From the NCBI RefSeq assembly GCF_000426485.1, contig NZ_AUFL01000012.1, forward strand, positions 117,201 to 181,200: a stretch of 64,000 nucleotides of DNA, given 5' to 3'. Origin of the DNA: Indolivaga capnocytophagoides DSM 22835 (GTDB lineage: Bacteria; Bacteroidota; Bacteroidia; Bacteroidales; Dysgonomonadaceae). Below, piece after piece: positions 36,725-47,900 of this stretch. The stretch's first letter is position 1. Each line of letters starts with the position of its first letter. Both the position numbers and the translations under genes were made by a program. The notes under the pieces were generated by a model. That model was given only the letters and a program-made list of their open reading frames with translations, was not told the origin of the DNA and did not search any database.

Positions 36725-38056
36725 TTACAGTCCGCTAAAGCTGACATTCTCAAACAGCAAGGAGGGTATCTGACGTGATGAATTATTTGATAGCGGATCG
36801 TTTCCAACCTCAACCAGATTAGACCACAGATCGAGAATATTACCTGTAATATTCATTTCACTGAGCGGTTTGGACAAGCTCCCGTTTTCGATAAGGAAAC
36901 CTTCTACTCCGAAAGAGAAATCACCGGTTGTAGAATTTGTATTTCCACCATTAAAGCCGGTAACCCAAATACCGTTATTCATTATTCTCATCAGCTGATT
37001 CCAGTCATGTGCTCCATGATCCAATGTCAATACAGAAGGAGATGCAACAGTCGGTTTCATGTTTAGCTTACCGCTGTTGTAAGTATCAATAAAGTAGGTA
37101 TTCAAAACGCCTTTATCGATCAGGATCTGATCAAAAGTAGCGATACCTTCACCATCATACCAGCGAGAACCGAATGTGCATGGCATGTGTGGATTGTCTT
37201 TTAATATCAGTTTATCTGAAGTAATCTTCGTACCCAGCTTGTTTAACAAAAAGGAGTTCTTCTGCTGAAGTGCACTTCCGTACATAGCTGAAACGAGGGG
37301 AGATAATACCCTCGATGAGATTGTATTATCGAGCAGCATATTATAGCGTCCTGATTTGATCTTCGTTTGTCCGATCTTTTGCAGAGCCCTTTGCATGGCT
37401 TTTCGGGCAATACCCGATTTCTCCAGATCCTGCCAAAACAGCTTGCTGTCATACCAATATGATTCGGGACGGGCATCTCCATCCGTTTTCAATGCAACTT
37501 CGGCGGTCAGACTGAAAACAGAATCCTGTATCTCTCCTTCGAAACCATTGCTAGCGATCATATATTCCGCTCCGCATCCATCGTCATAACTGCCGACTAC
37601 CGATACAATCCGAGGATCAGTTCCTATTATCTCCTCAACAGTAGACTGAGCCAATGCCAATTTTTGCTCAACAGTATAATCAAAGAAAGAGTTGTCGAAC
37701 AATCTCAGATCATCCGAACTCTTTCTCTTGTAATACCTCGCAACATCAGGTAACTGACGAAATGTATCAGCAGCAAGAAACCGGGTAGATGCAACGGCCT
37801 CTTGTATGAAACCATTCAACTCGTCTTTATCCAAACGGTTAGTTGAAAATGTTCCATATCTGCCATCGACATACAATTCCAGATACAGCTTATTTTCGGA
37901 ACTCTGGTGCAGTTTATCCAATTGAGTATTCCTATATTCAAACGAACTGTTTGTTGATACAGTTACCGATACCCGAGCTGCCGAGCAACCGTTTTTCAGA
38001 GCTGTATCCATTGCCCATTGGGCTATATCTTTATTGTTATCTGATATTAATTTCAT
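36725..38056 (-). CDS. tldE: TldE/PmbA-like metalloprotease subunit
   Basis: 443 residues of the U62 family. The inactive partner of TldD, it lacks the HExxxH motif and shows the usual segments KLYLELYVDGRYGTFSTNRL near 60-80, GRYNMLLDNTISSRVLSPL in the middle and NTYFIDTYNSGKL near 315. TldD-TldE acts on peptides such as microcins. The partner gene (40278-41714) is on the same strand but separated by a permease and a DUF5020 gene. Confidence 0.88.
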   Translation of the reverse strand: MKLISDNNKDIAQWAMDTALKNGCSAARVSVTVSTNSSFEYRNTQLDKLHQSSENKLYLELYVDGRYGTFSTNRLDKDELNGFIQEAVASTRFLAADTFRQLPDVARYYKRKSSDDLRLFDNSFFDYTVEQKLALAQSTVEEIIGTDPRIVSVVGSYDDGCGAEYMIASNGFEGEIQDSVFSLTAEVALKTDGDARPESYWYDSKLFWQDLEKSGIARKAMQRALQKIGQTKIKSGRYNMLLDNTISSRVLSPLVSAMYGSALQQKNSFLLNKLGTKITSDKLILKDNPHMPCTFGSRWYDGEGIATFDQILIDKGVLNTYFIDTYNSGKLNMKPTVASPSVLTLDHGAHDWNQLMRIMNNGIWVTGFNGGNTNSTTGDFSFGVEGFLIENGSLSKPLSEMNITGNILDLWSNLVEVGNDPLSNNSSRQIPSLLFENVSFSGL

Positions 38057-38095
38057 TATATCGTAAGAATTTTCGCTGTGGAGTGTTTTATAAAT

Positions 38096-38108
38096 AGGTC
38101 TGAGACCT
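38096..38108. repeat. Dispersed palindrome copy (AGGTCTGAGACCT)
   Basis: Perfect 13-bp palindrome with one central base. It touches the stop codon of the permease and ends 40 bp before the tldE start on the minus strand, where it is followed by TATTTATAAAA. Confidence 0.7.
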
Positions 38109-39424
38109 TATTTCTGAAAAATATGGATCGAATCCAATACCAATTTTACCAAAAATAAAGCAGTCATTACATATACCGTAACAGTAATATCTTTGAAACG
38201 TCCTGTGAATATTTTCAACAGACAATAGCTTATAATACCGAACACTATACCCTGAGCAATACTATACGTAAATGGCATAAATATGAGAGTAATAAATGCA
38301 GGTATCGCTTCGGTCATATCATTAAAATTGATCTTTGCTACTGCGGTAAACATAAACAGACCTACGATTATCAACGCAGGGGCTGTTGCTGAGGCAGGAA
38401 TCATCGAAAACATAGGAGCTAAAAACAAAGCCAATACAAACATACCGGCAGTACTTACAGATGTTAGTCCGGTTCTACCTCCGGCAGCTACACCCGAGGC
38501 ACTTTCGACATATGATGTTATTGTACTAGTACCTAACATAGCTCCAAAGGTAGTACCTAATGCATCAGCAAATAAAGCTTTTTTTATCTGAGGAAAATTT
38601 CCATCTTCATCTGTAAATCCGGCTTTAGATACCACTCCGATAAGAGTTCCTACCGTGTCGAACAAGTTTACAAATAAGAAGGTAAAGACCACAATAACCA
38701 TATCGAAGGTGAACACATCAGCCCAATCGAATTTCATAAATATAGGAGCTATAGAAGGAGGCAGACTTACCCAACTACCCTCAGGCAGATGTACTTCACC
38801 CAAAATCACACCAAAACCTGCAGAAGCAAGGATACCTATAAGTATAGCGCCATTTACGTTGAGAGCAAGAAGAACCCCTGTAACCAAAAGCCCTAATAAT
38901 GCAATCCAGACATGTTCCGTAGAAAAATCGCCAATGGCCAGAAGTGTGGCATCATTACCAACTACTATACCCGCACTTTTCAGACCGATAAGTGTTATGA
39001 ATAGTCCGATACCGACAGGTATAGCCTCTTTCAGCACTCGCGGCAAACTTTTTACTATAAGCTCGCGCACATTAAAAAAAGTAAGTAATATAAATATAAT
39101 ACCCTCTATAAATACCGCAGTTAGAGCAAACTCCCATTTATACCCCATTGTAAGTACCACGGTAAAAGCAAAGAAAGTATTCAATCCCATACCCGGAGCT
39201 TGTGCCACAGGCAGGTTGGTAAAAAATGCCATAAATAAGGTTGCCAAAATAGTAGCCAATGCTGTGGCAGTAAATAAAGCACCTTTATCCATCCCTGTTG
39301 TACTTAATATATTAGGATTCACAATAAGGATATATGACATTGTAAGAAATGTAATGATACCTGCCACGATTTCCTTACGGACTGTAGTATTATTCTCTTT
39401 TAGTTTAAATATTTTCTCAAACAT
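38108..39424 (-). CDS. NCS2 family purine permease (AzgA/PbuG-like)
   Basis: 438 residues with about 12-14 helices. The N-terminus FKLKENNTTVRKEIVAGIITFLTMSYILIVNP is typical of hypoxanthine/guanine transporters of the AzgA subgroup. Further motifs are APGMGLNTFFAFTVV, VPIGIGLFITLIG-like segment, and FVNLFDTVGTLIGV (substrate-site region), then ASGVAAGGRTGLTSV. A DUF5020 outer-membrane channel gene lies 60 bp upstream, consistent with purine or nucleoside uptake. Confidence 0.92.
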   Translation of the reverse strand: MFEKIFKLKENNTTVRKEIVAGIITFLTMSYILIVNPNILSTTGMDKGALFTATALATILATLFMAFFTNLPVAQAPGMGLNTFFAFTVVLTMGYKWEFALTAVFIEGIIFILLTFFNVRELIVKSLPRVLKEAIPVGIGLFITLIGLKSAGIVVGNDATLLAIGDFSTEHVWIALLGLLVTGVLLALNVNGAILIGILASAGFGVILGEVHLPEGSWVSLPPSIAPIFMKFDWADVFTFDMVIVVFTFLFVNLFDTVGTLIGVVSKAGFTDEDGNFPQIKKALFADALGTTFGAMLGTSTITSYVESASGVAAGGRTGLTSVSTAGMFVLALFLAPMFSMIPASATAPALIIVGLFMFTAVAKINFNDMTEAIPAFITLIFMPFTYSIAQGIVFGIISYCLLKIFTGRFKDITVTVYVMTALFLVKLVLDSIHIFQK

Positions 39425-39484
39425 GATGGTTATTTAGTAACAGTAAGTTTTTAGAAATAAACAAATTATCAAAATTATATATCC

Positions 39485-40192
39485 TTAGAATGTCCATTTT
39501 CCGGCAATGGTAGGACATATATACAATTTATTATCATAGTTTGAATAGAAATTATTAGAGATCTCTATCTCACTACCGAAGGCAAGATGCTTGTCTACAT
39601 TGTACCAAAACTGAGGTTCGGTCAACAAGATCACTTTCTTTTTACCTCCGCTCTTATCACGGTTTTTGTTTTCTGTCCAGACATCTATAAATCCGGTCAC
39701 AGTCAATTTATCATTGCAGAAGTTAGCATTCCAGATACCTGTCCATTGGACATCGTTGCTCACTTTATTAAAAGCATTGTATTTATAAGCCAGATAAGTT
39801 TCAATATTGATCTTACCGAATGAATGGACAAAAGAAGCTCCTGCCAGATAAGCGTTCGGAATGGAGAATCCGGAGTTATTTCCTCCTCGGGCTGTTCCTC
39901 CATTATATTCGAGGTGAGGCATAATAGGCGAGTTTCCTATTTTAAAGTTTCTGTAGATTTCCATATAAGCAAGCCCTATATTTCCACGGCTTTGATTAAA
40001 GTCTAAATCAACGAAAGCAAAAGTAGAACCCCACTTGTCAGGTTTGAACATTTGAAATGTTGCTGTAAAATAATTGCGAGGGGCAACGTCACTGTGCAAG
40101 GCATGACGGGGATCGAAGTGCAACTGAATTTCCTGAGAATACATTCCTATTGAGGAAAGCAGGACAAAGAAAGACAAAATGATTTTTTTCAC
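39485..40192 (-). CDS. DUF5020 protein, Tsx-like outer-membrane channel (GTG start)
   Basis: 235 residues. A signal peptide KKIILSFFVLLSSIGMYSQ is followed by a beta-strand-rich body with aromatic girdle residues and the C-terminal KWTF expected of an outer-membrane barrel. The family resembles Tsx nucleoside channels. It starts at a GTG (40190-40192); no closer ATG is available. Its place upstream of a purine permease suggests a nucleoside or base uptake pair, by inference. Confidence 0.8.
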   Translation of the reverse strand: MKKIILSFFVLLSSIGMYSQEIQLHFDPRHALHSDVAPRNYFTATFQMFKPDKWGSTFAFVDLDFNQSRGNIGLAYMEIYRNFKIGNSPIMPHLEYNGGTARGGNNSGFSIPNAYLAGASFVHSFGKINIETYLAYKYNAFNKVSNDVQWTGIWNANFCNDKLTVTGFIDVWTENKNRDKSGGKKKVILLTEPQFWYNVDKHLAFGSEIEISNNFYSNYDNKLYICPTIAGKWTF

Positions 40193-40277
40193 GGCTTTAT
40201 TAAAAATAATAATTAATTATATAAATATATACTTAGTATCAGATCCAAATATGGCATATAAAAAAAAGCAGGAGGAT

Positions 40278-41714
40278 TTACTCTCCTCCAACTGTCAATT
40301 TACTAATTAATACCGACGGCAATCCCTGCCCCACAGGAACACTCTGTCCGTCTTTTCCGCAAGTCCAGGCACTTTCATCTACCTTCAGATTATTGCCCAC
40401 CATTGTAATGTCGCCTAAAGCTTTGGGGCCGTTACCTATTATATTGATATCTTTTATTGGCTGAGTCAGTTTTCCATTCTCAATAAGATAACCGGTCTTT
40501 ACAAAGAACGTAAAATCTCCTGCACCAATCTGAACTTGCCCATTACTGAAATTATCGACATACACTCCCTGCTTTACCTGTGCGATCATGTCTTCTTCCC
40601 TCGAAGTTCCGGATTCCATATATGTCACACGCATACGGGGCATAGGAGCATATCTGAACGATTGCCTGCGTCCGTTTCCGGTTGGTTTCACATTATAATA
40701 GCCGGCACTTATACGGTCGTGCAGATAACTTTCCAGCACCCCCTCACAGACTATATATGTCCGCTGGCTTTCAATACCCTCATCATCAAAATTGATCGAT
40801 CCACGGGCAAATTCAACAGTTCCGTCATCAACAACATTGATATCAGCATTACAGATCTTTTTACCTAACAAGTCGGAAAATATAGAGACGTTCTTTCTGT
40901 TAAAATCAGCTTCGAAAGCATGTCCGATAGCTTCGTGCAATAATATACCGGAACTACCTGCTCCCATAACCACCGGCATCTCACCACCTTTGGGTTTAAT
41001 AGCCTGAAACATCAATGATGTTTGAGTCACAGCTTCTTGAGCCAAAGTTTCTATCAGCTCGTCATTTACAAATTCAAACCCTTTTCGGAAAGCCCGTGAT
41101 GCAGAGCCACTTTCGATCTTGCCACCCTGCTCCATCGTACAGCTTCCATACATAATAGCCATAGGTCGATAATCCCATGACAAAACACCTTCGGAATTAA
41201 AGAAGAGGATATATGATGTAGAATTAGATAGGCTTACCGAGGTTTTTACAACCCGTTTATCCAGTTCAAAAATTCGGGTATTGAGTTTTTCGATGAAGCC
41301 CTTTTTGTCTTCAACAGATACTTCTTCCCACGATTTTTGAATCTTATAATAATTCTTAAATTCTTTATTATCTATTTTTACCGAAGGGCTGTCTTTCTGC
41401 AAGTGGGCTATGCCTGCCGCTGTTTGTGCCGCCCTAAGCATATCTTTCAAGGTAGTATTCTCAACGTAAGCATATCCGGTCTGATCTCCGACTACCACAC
41501 GTACTCCTACTCCATAATCGATATTAGAGGATGCTCTGTTCACTTCTCCGTCACGGAGAGCGATATTACTATTTATGGTATGTTCAAAGAATAGGTCGGC
41601 ATAGTCACCGCCTTTAGATAAGGCTTCGTTCAATACTTTTTGTAGATCTTCTGTCGAAACTCGAAAATGGGCCAAAATATCGCTTATATTTGTAGCCGCA
41701 GAATAATGTATCAT
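40278..41714 (-). CDS. tldD: TldD metalloprotease subunit
   Basis: 478 residues of the U62 family, zinc peptidase of the TldD-TldE heterodimer. The active-site motif HEAIGHAFEAD (HExxxH variant) is in the centre of the protein, preceded by VVMGAGSSGILL. Other conserved segments are GYAYVEN near 85 and YDRISAGYYN-like segment, MPRMRVTYMESG and GAGDFTFFVKTGYLIENG. The usual neighbour tldE lies beyond the DUF5020 and permease genes. Confidence 0.94.
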   Translation of the reverse strand: MIHYSAATNISDILAHFRVSTEDLQKVLNEALSKGGDYADLFFEHTINSNIALRDGEVNRASSNIDYGVGVRVVVGDQTGYAYVENTTLKDMLRAAQTAAGIAHLQKDSPSVKIDNKEFKNYYKIQKSWEEVSVEDKKGFIEKLNTRIFELDKRVVKTSVSLSNSTSYILFFNSEGVLSWDYRPMAIMYGSCTMEQGGKIESGSASRAFRKGFEFVNDELIETLAQEAVTQTSLMFQAIKPKGGEMPVVMGAGSSGILLHEAIGHAFEADFNRKNVSIFSDLLGKKICNADINVVDDGTVEFARGSINFDDEGIESQRTYIVCEGVLESYLHDRISAGYYNVKPTGNGRRQSFRYAPMPRMRVTYMESGTSREEDMIAQVKQGVYVDNFSNGQVQIGAGDFTFFVKTGYLIENGKLTQPIKDINIIGNGPKALGDITMVGNNLKVDESAWTCGKDGQSVPVGQGLPSVLISKLTVGGE

Positions 41715-41905
41715 GCATTAATATTTTCAAAATGTAAAATTAATGTATTTTTTCTATATCTTAAGGTCTTGCTTAATTTTATTAGCAAATACCCATCTTT
41801 TTGAACATTAAGATTTATCATCTGCTATAAAATCGCTTTCTTGTTATATAAGAACAATTTATACCTGAATTGAGTTTTATTATTCTATACCACTAAATAC
41901 ATCTC

Positions 41906-44713
41906 ATGAAATTCTCTAACATATACAGTGTTTTATCCGTTTTCATATTCACGCTACTGTGCGCCAACACTTTTGCCAACAACCCGAACATTATAAGTTT
42001 CAACCGTTCCGATTATAATGCCGGAAATAAAAACTGGTCGATATCTGAAGACGACAAAGGCATTTTATATATCGGAAACGATCTGGGCTTGCTCGAATTC
42101 GATGGAATAGAATGGATGCTCTATAAAACTTCGAAGAATGAACTCATCAGAGCTGTATATGCGGCATCCAACAGTCTGATATTTACAGGTGGATACGAAG
42201 AATTCGGTGTATGGAACAGGGATATAAGCGGCAAGCTTCAGTATCATTCTCTAAGTTCAAAACTACCGGCAGGGTCTATGCATAATGATGATATATGGAG
42301 AATATGGGAAAAAGACCGTACTATTTATTTCCAGTCATTCAATGCAATATATATATACGATCTAGAGAAAGTATATAAACTACCGGTAAAAAAGAATATA
42401 TTGTTACTCAACAAAGTATATAACGAGCTTTGGATACAGGAAATGGGAGGTAGCCTCTTTCGTGTAAACAAAAACAACTATGAAAAAATACCGGGGAGCG
42501 AAATCTTCTCAAAGACTGAAGTCAAATCTGTATTACCATCAAAAGACAAGAAGTATATAATAACTACCTCTACAATGGGGATATACATCTACGATGGTAA
42601 AACATTTCAACCTTGGAATACCGTCGATGAGCTAAAAAACAGTAATATCAATTGCGGAATATACAGCAAATCGGGCAACTATTTCTTCGGAACCATCTTA
42701 AGCGGAATATACGAATTATCGCCATCCGGAAAAATTATCAATCATTTCGACACAGACAGCTATCTCAACAACAATACTGTATTGTCGTTATACGAAGACA
42801 GCTCGAATAATATATGGGCAGGTTTGGATCGTGGAGTTTCATGTATTGCTTATATCAATGGTATCAGCTGTTTTACTGACCCTGCAGGCAAAATAGGCGC
42901 AGTCTATTCTGCTGCTATTTATAATAACAAATTATTTATCGGAACAAACCAAGGGGTATATTACATCGATCAGAATGAACTCCAAAGCATGAATGCTATC
43001 AGAAAGTTCAGATTTATACCTCAAACCGAAGGTCAGGTGTGGTACTTATCCGTTATTAACAATAAACTATATTGCGGACACAATCAGGGAATTTATATTA
43101 TAGATGAAAACCTGAATACTTCTTATCCCTACCCGATACATACCGGAGTATTTACGATAACCAGAGCAGACTCAAACCATCTTTTGCTGGGTACATATAT
43201 CGGATTGATGATTGTAAATATGGATACTCACCAACTGGAACAAGTCGAAGGACTGACCGAGCCTATTAATAAAGTAGAAAATGACCATGCCGGAAACATT
43301 TGGCTTCAACACATGAATAAAGGCGTATACAGAGGTCGTACCTATGATAACCTGTCAAGAACCCCTATTCTTGAATATATTGGCACCGACACCAACGATA
43401 CTATACCCTATAATCTCAAAATGTTTAAAGTCGGAGGACGTATCGCTTTCCTTGGAAATGATAAATTTTACACCTACAATGACATCAATGGTAAGATTGT
43501 ATCGGAACCGACCTTAAACAAAGCCTTTATCGGGATATCGAATCTCAAAAATGTGATTAATATCTCTCCCGATAATTTTTGGATTATAGGAGATAAGCTT
43601 ATTTACAATGTAAAATATAACGAACAGAATGCTAATATTTCTTCTATAATAGATATCGGATACAGAAATCTGTCTCTTGTCGATAATTACGAGAATATTG
43701 TTTCATTAAATGATAGCCTGAGCCTTATATGCCTTGATAAAGGATTTTTGTTATGCTCTAATTTCTTAACTCAGAAAGTTGAAGAAGTTACTGAACCTTA
43801 TATTAAGTCTATAAAAATATCGAACTCTGATAATCACATTATCTATCTGGATAAAGAAAATCCTAAAATTAAATATTCGCACAATACTATATCATTTCAG
43901 TTCGCAGTACATGGAGCATTCAGTAAGAATATTACCTTCCAATATCAATTACTCGGACTTTCCGATGGCTGGAAAACAATGGATAAAAAAGATAACAGCA
44001 TCTCGTTCGAGCGATTGGCTCGCGGAAAATATATATTCATGTTAAGAACGGTTGACCGATATGGCAAAACATCTCCGGAAATCACTTACGAATTCGAAGT
44101 ACTCCCTATCTGGTATCAATCAAATTGGGCTCTATTGATATATATACTGCTTGTAATTCTTTTGTTTGCTTCAATAACTAAGTATATACAATATAGATAC
44201 AAGAAGATACATATCAAAAAATTACGGATAATAGAAGCCCGCCGATTGAGCATCATGAATGAAAAGCTGCAACAGGAGGTAAACGAAAAAAATGCCGAAC
44301 TGTTAACACAGACTTCATCCATCATCCAACGTAATGAAACTATAACAGGCATCAAAAACGAAATTGAAGAATTTTTCAGGAAGCAAAATAACAGAACTCT
44401 ACAACCATTATATCAGAAAATATCAACAGCACTAAATAATGACCTTGATGCGGAAGAGGACTGGAAAATGTTTCTAATCAAATTTGAACAAAAGCACACC
44501 AACTTCTTCAAGAAGCTGAAAGAAAGCTACCCTCAGCTTACCCCTAATGACCTCAAGTTGTGCGCTTGTCTTAAGCTAAATCTGGATTCTAAAGAGATCG
44601 CATCTTTAATGAATATATCGGTAAGAGCAGTAGAAAACAACAGATCGAGGCTAAGAAAAAAACTGGACATTCCACAGAATCAGCACTTAAGCGACTTCTT
44701 TTTTCAATTTTAA
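41906..44713 (+). CDS. Membrane-spanning LuxR-type sensor-regulator of the glycan locus
   Basis: 935 residues. A signal peptide is followed by two beta-propeller-type regions (about 30-640) with WSISEDDKGILYIGNDLGLLEFDG and NNIWAGLDRGVSC repeats, a Y_Y_Y domain (about 665-735), one membrane helix (about 741-762), a coiled coil (about 765-815) and a C-terminal helix-turn-helix (about 876-935; LTPNDLKLCACLKLNLDSKEIASLMNIS). Unlike hybrid two-component systems it has no kinase or receiver, so signal and DNA binding are in one chain. It is probably the activator of the susC-susD operon next to it. Confidence 0.9.
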   Translation: MKFSNIYSVLSVFIFTLLCANTFANNPNIISFNRSDYNAGNKNWSISEDDKGILYIGNDLGLLEFDGIEWMLYKTSKNELIRAVYAASNSLIFTGGYEEFGVWNRDISGKLQYHSLSSKLPAGSMHNDDIWRIWEKDRTIYFQSFNAIYIYDLEKVYKLPVKKNILLLNKVYNELWIQEMGGSLFRVNKNNYEKIPGSEIFSKTEVKSVLPSKDKKYIITTSTMGIYIYDGKTFQPWNTVDELKNSNINCGIYSKSGNYFFGTILSGIYELSPSGKIINHFDTDSYLNNNTVLSLYEDSSNNIWAGLDRGVSCIAYINGISCFTDPAGKIGAVYSAAIYNNKLFIGTNQGVYYIDQNELQSMNAIRKFRFIPQTEGQVWYLSVINNKLYCGHNQGIYIIDENLNTSYPYPIHTGVFTITRADSNHLLLGTYIGLMIVNMDTHQLEQVEGLTEPINKVENDHAGNIWLQHMNKGVYRGRTYDNLSRTPILEYIGTDTNDTIPYNLKMFKVGGRIAFLGNDKFYTYNDINGKIVSEPTLNKAFIGISNLKNVINISPDNFWIIGDKLIYNVKYNEQNANISSIIDIGYRNLSLVDNYENIVSLNDSLSLICLDKGFLLCSNFLTQKVEEVTEPYIKSIKISNSDNHIIYLDKENPKIKYSHNTISFQFAVHGAFSKNITFQYQLLGLSDGWKTMDKKDNSISFERLARGKYIFMLRTVDRYGKTSPEITYEFEVLPIWYQSNWALLIYILLVILLFASITKYIQYRYKKIHIKKLRIIEARRLSIMNEKLQQEVNEKNAELLTQTSSIIQRNETITGIKNEIEEFFRKQNNRTLQPLYQKISTALNNDLDAEEDWKMFLIKFEQKHTNFFKKLKESYPQLTPNDLKLCACLKLNLDSKEIASLMNISVRAVENNRSRLRKKLDIPQNQHLSDFFFQF

Positions 44714-44757
44714 AATATACTGATTTACAATCAAATAACATATAATGAGAGGAAATA

Positions 44758-44792
44758 ATGAGGTCTGTATTTTGTTAAATAACAGACCTCAT
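44758..44792. terminator. Hairpin after the regulator, same core as the dispersed palindromes
   Basis: ATGAGGTCTGT (44758-44768) pairs perfectly with ACAGACCTCAT (44782-44792) across a 13-nt loop. It lies 44 bp after the regulator's stop. There is no strong T tract, so it might be a terminator or a palindromic signal. Confidence 0.6.
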
Positions 44793-44978
44793 GAGCTTCT
44801 TGTGAATGTATTTATTTAAGAGAAAGGGCACACTCTTTTACATTTGTTGTGAATCTAATATCAAAATGGGTTTTTACTGTTTAAATAAATCAATAATAGT
44901 AAAAATTAATTCTAGTTCTATTTTGAAATAAAGATTCAAGCTTTTTCAATTAACAAACTAGTAAATCAGACAAAAACC

Positions 44979-47900
44979 ATGAAAGAAAACAAATCGATAC
45001 CTATGACAGGTGTTTGGAAAAAGTTTTTTCTTTTTCTTTTCTTGACTTTTTCTGTTGGTGTTTTCGGAACTTTTGCACAGACAAAAGTAGTAACGGGAAC
45101 GGTTACCGACGCGATGAAAGAGCCTCTTCCGGGAGTAAGTGTTGTTATCAAGGGAACGACAACAGGAACGATTACTGACATTGATGGAAAATTCTCTATT
45201 AATGCAAAATCTTCGGATGCTTTGGAATTCACATTCTTAGGAATGAAAACTCTGGCTGTAACAGTCGGAACACAAACAACAATCAATGTAACATTAGAAG
45301 ACGACACACACGTTTTATCTGAAACTGTAGTAATCGGTTACGGTACTGCTAAAAAAGCAGACTTAACAGGATCAATCGGAAGCGTATCTTCTAAAGATAT
45401 CCTTAAACAACCAGCTCTTAATGCAGTTCAATCAGTACAAGGTAAAGTCGCTGGTGTGAATATTACAGCATCTGATGCTCCGGGATCAAGTCCGACAATT
45501 GTTATACGTGGTCTTGGAACAGCCTTAGGTGGACGTAACCCATTGTATATTGTAGATGGATTTCCTGTTGATGATATCAAAAGTATCAGTTCTGCAGATA
45601 TCGTAAGTATGGACATCTTGAAAGATGCATCTTCGGCTTCTATTTATGGGGTACGTGCAGCTAACGGTGTAGTATTAATCACAACTAAAAAAGGTCAAAC
45701 AGGCTCTGCTAAAATAACAGTAGATTCTTATGCCGGTATTAAAACGACATTGAACAAAGTTAAAATGGCTAATGCATCTCAATACATTACTTATTTTAAC
45801 GAGAACCAGAATATGTTGAAACAATATGGTTCTACAACTACTTACCAATTAGCTGATGCTAGTCAACAGCCCTTCAATACCGATTGGTATGACGAGTTAC
45901 TCAATACTGGGTTCTTTAACAATAACACTGTATCTCTATCGGGAGGTGGTCAAACAGTAGATTACTTTTTCAGTTATAACTATTATAACGAAAAAGGGAT
46001 GTTAGATGGACAAGGCTATCAACGTTCTACAATACGTAATAACAACGTGTATAAATTCTACAATGATCGCTTGAAATTTTCTCAAAACATCAATATCTCA
46101 TTTGCTAATGAAAATCCAAAATCATATGGAGCATTCAACGAGGCATACCGACAATCACCTCTTGTAGCAACACATTATGCTAATGGTCGCTATGGTTTAC
46201 CATATGCTAGCAAATCTACAGGTGTTATGTGGGCTAATGAAGGAGATGGCAGTGACGGTAAACTAAATAGTATTGGCAACCCATTATTAACAATCAATAA
46301 CTCTGCTGAAAGAGCCAAAACCTTAACTATTCAAGGAGGTATCGAAGGTGAATTTAAACTTACAGATTATTTAAAAGTTAACTCACGATTCGGTGCAACT
46401 AAATATTTCTACAAAAACAGATTATTTACCAATATAAAAAATGCTTGGCTTAATACGGGTGGTGTAAACAGAACGGAAGACCAATTTGAAGGCTATAAAA
46501 CTGCGAATCCTGGTGTTATTGAATATGCTGATAACTCTTTAAATCTTACAAACTCTGACACATACAGATGGATGTGGGAAGGTTATATTACATTCAATAA
46601 AAACTTCGGTGGACATAATATTGAAGCTGTAGCAGGTCTATCAAGAGAAAGAACTGGGATTGGCAGCTATTCGTCATTAACAGGATATGATGTTCCTGAA
46701 AAGAATCAATACTGGAGTATGAATCATGCAGATGATTCTTATACTAAAGTAATAGACCAATACGATTATACTGCTCGTTCATTAGCATCTTATTTTGCTC
46801 GTGTGCAATACAATTACAATCACAAATACTATGTATCTGCGACTGTACGTAGAGATGGATCTAGTACGTTCAAATCTTCGGGAAATTATTGGGGTACATT
46901 CCCTTCATTCGGTCTTGGATGGACTATCACTGAAGAAGATTTCATGAAAGATTTTAAGATTTTAGATTATATGAAAATACGTGCAACATGGGGTAAACTA
47001 GGTAATCAAGATGTGCCTTTGAATGTATCAACAATGATTACATATCCTGGTAGCCATGAAGGTAATTATTCATTTGGAGATGTTCCCGGATATTATCAAG
47101 GAGCAATGTTTGGAACTCCCGCTAAAAACCTTTCTTGGGAAATAACAAGAGAATGGGGTGTTGGTTTTGATTTCACTATGCTAGACAATAGACTTTCTGG
47201 AGGTTTTGATTTTTATGATAAGACCAATACCAATACTATATTATATGTAACTCCGGTATATACTTCACCTTATTCTGACAAATTCTATGATCATGGAGCA
47301 AAAGTAAATAACCGAGGTATAGAACTTAATCTTGGATGGAGAGATAAATTACCAATGGGTATTACTTATGATATCAGCGTAAATTATGCATATAACAAAA
47401 ACCAAGTGAAAGATGTAAAAGCTACATATGCAGGTGATACTGGCGGTAGCTTGAGCGATGGCGAAATCACAAAACGCTTGATGGAAAACAAACCTATCTA
47501 CGGATGGTGGATGTATCAAGCAGATGGAGTATGGCAAAGCCAAGCAGAGATAGATGCTGCTAATGCTAATGGCGAAGCTGTTTTAGGAACTCCTCGTCCG
47601 GGATACTTAAAGTACAAAGATCAAAATAACGATGGAAAAATAGATGATAGCGATAAAATCTATGCTGGATCATATATTCCTTCTTCAACTTATGGTATCC
47701 ATCTAGGGCTAGAATACAAAAACATGGACTTCAGTATTGATGGCTATGGTGTTTCAGGTAATAAAATTTATAATGGACTAAAACATGGACGTATTGATGG
47801 TGGTGAAAATATCACCTACGATACATTCAAAAACAGATGGACAGGTGAAGGATCTACAAATTCAAATCCTGGAGCTTTACGTGAAGCTAAAGCTTCTACA

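Noticed and set aside
38655..39437. 260-codon plus-strand frame
   Set aside because: Antisense shadow of the NCS2 permease, rich in Thr/Ile/Asn as expected from reversed hydrophobic codons.
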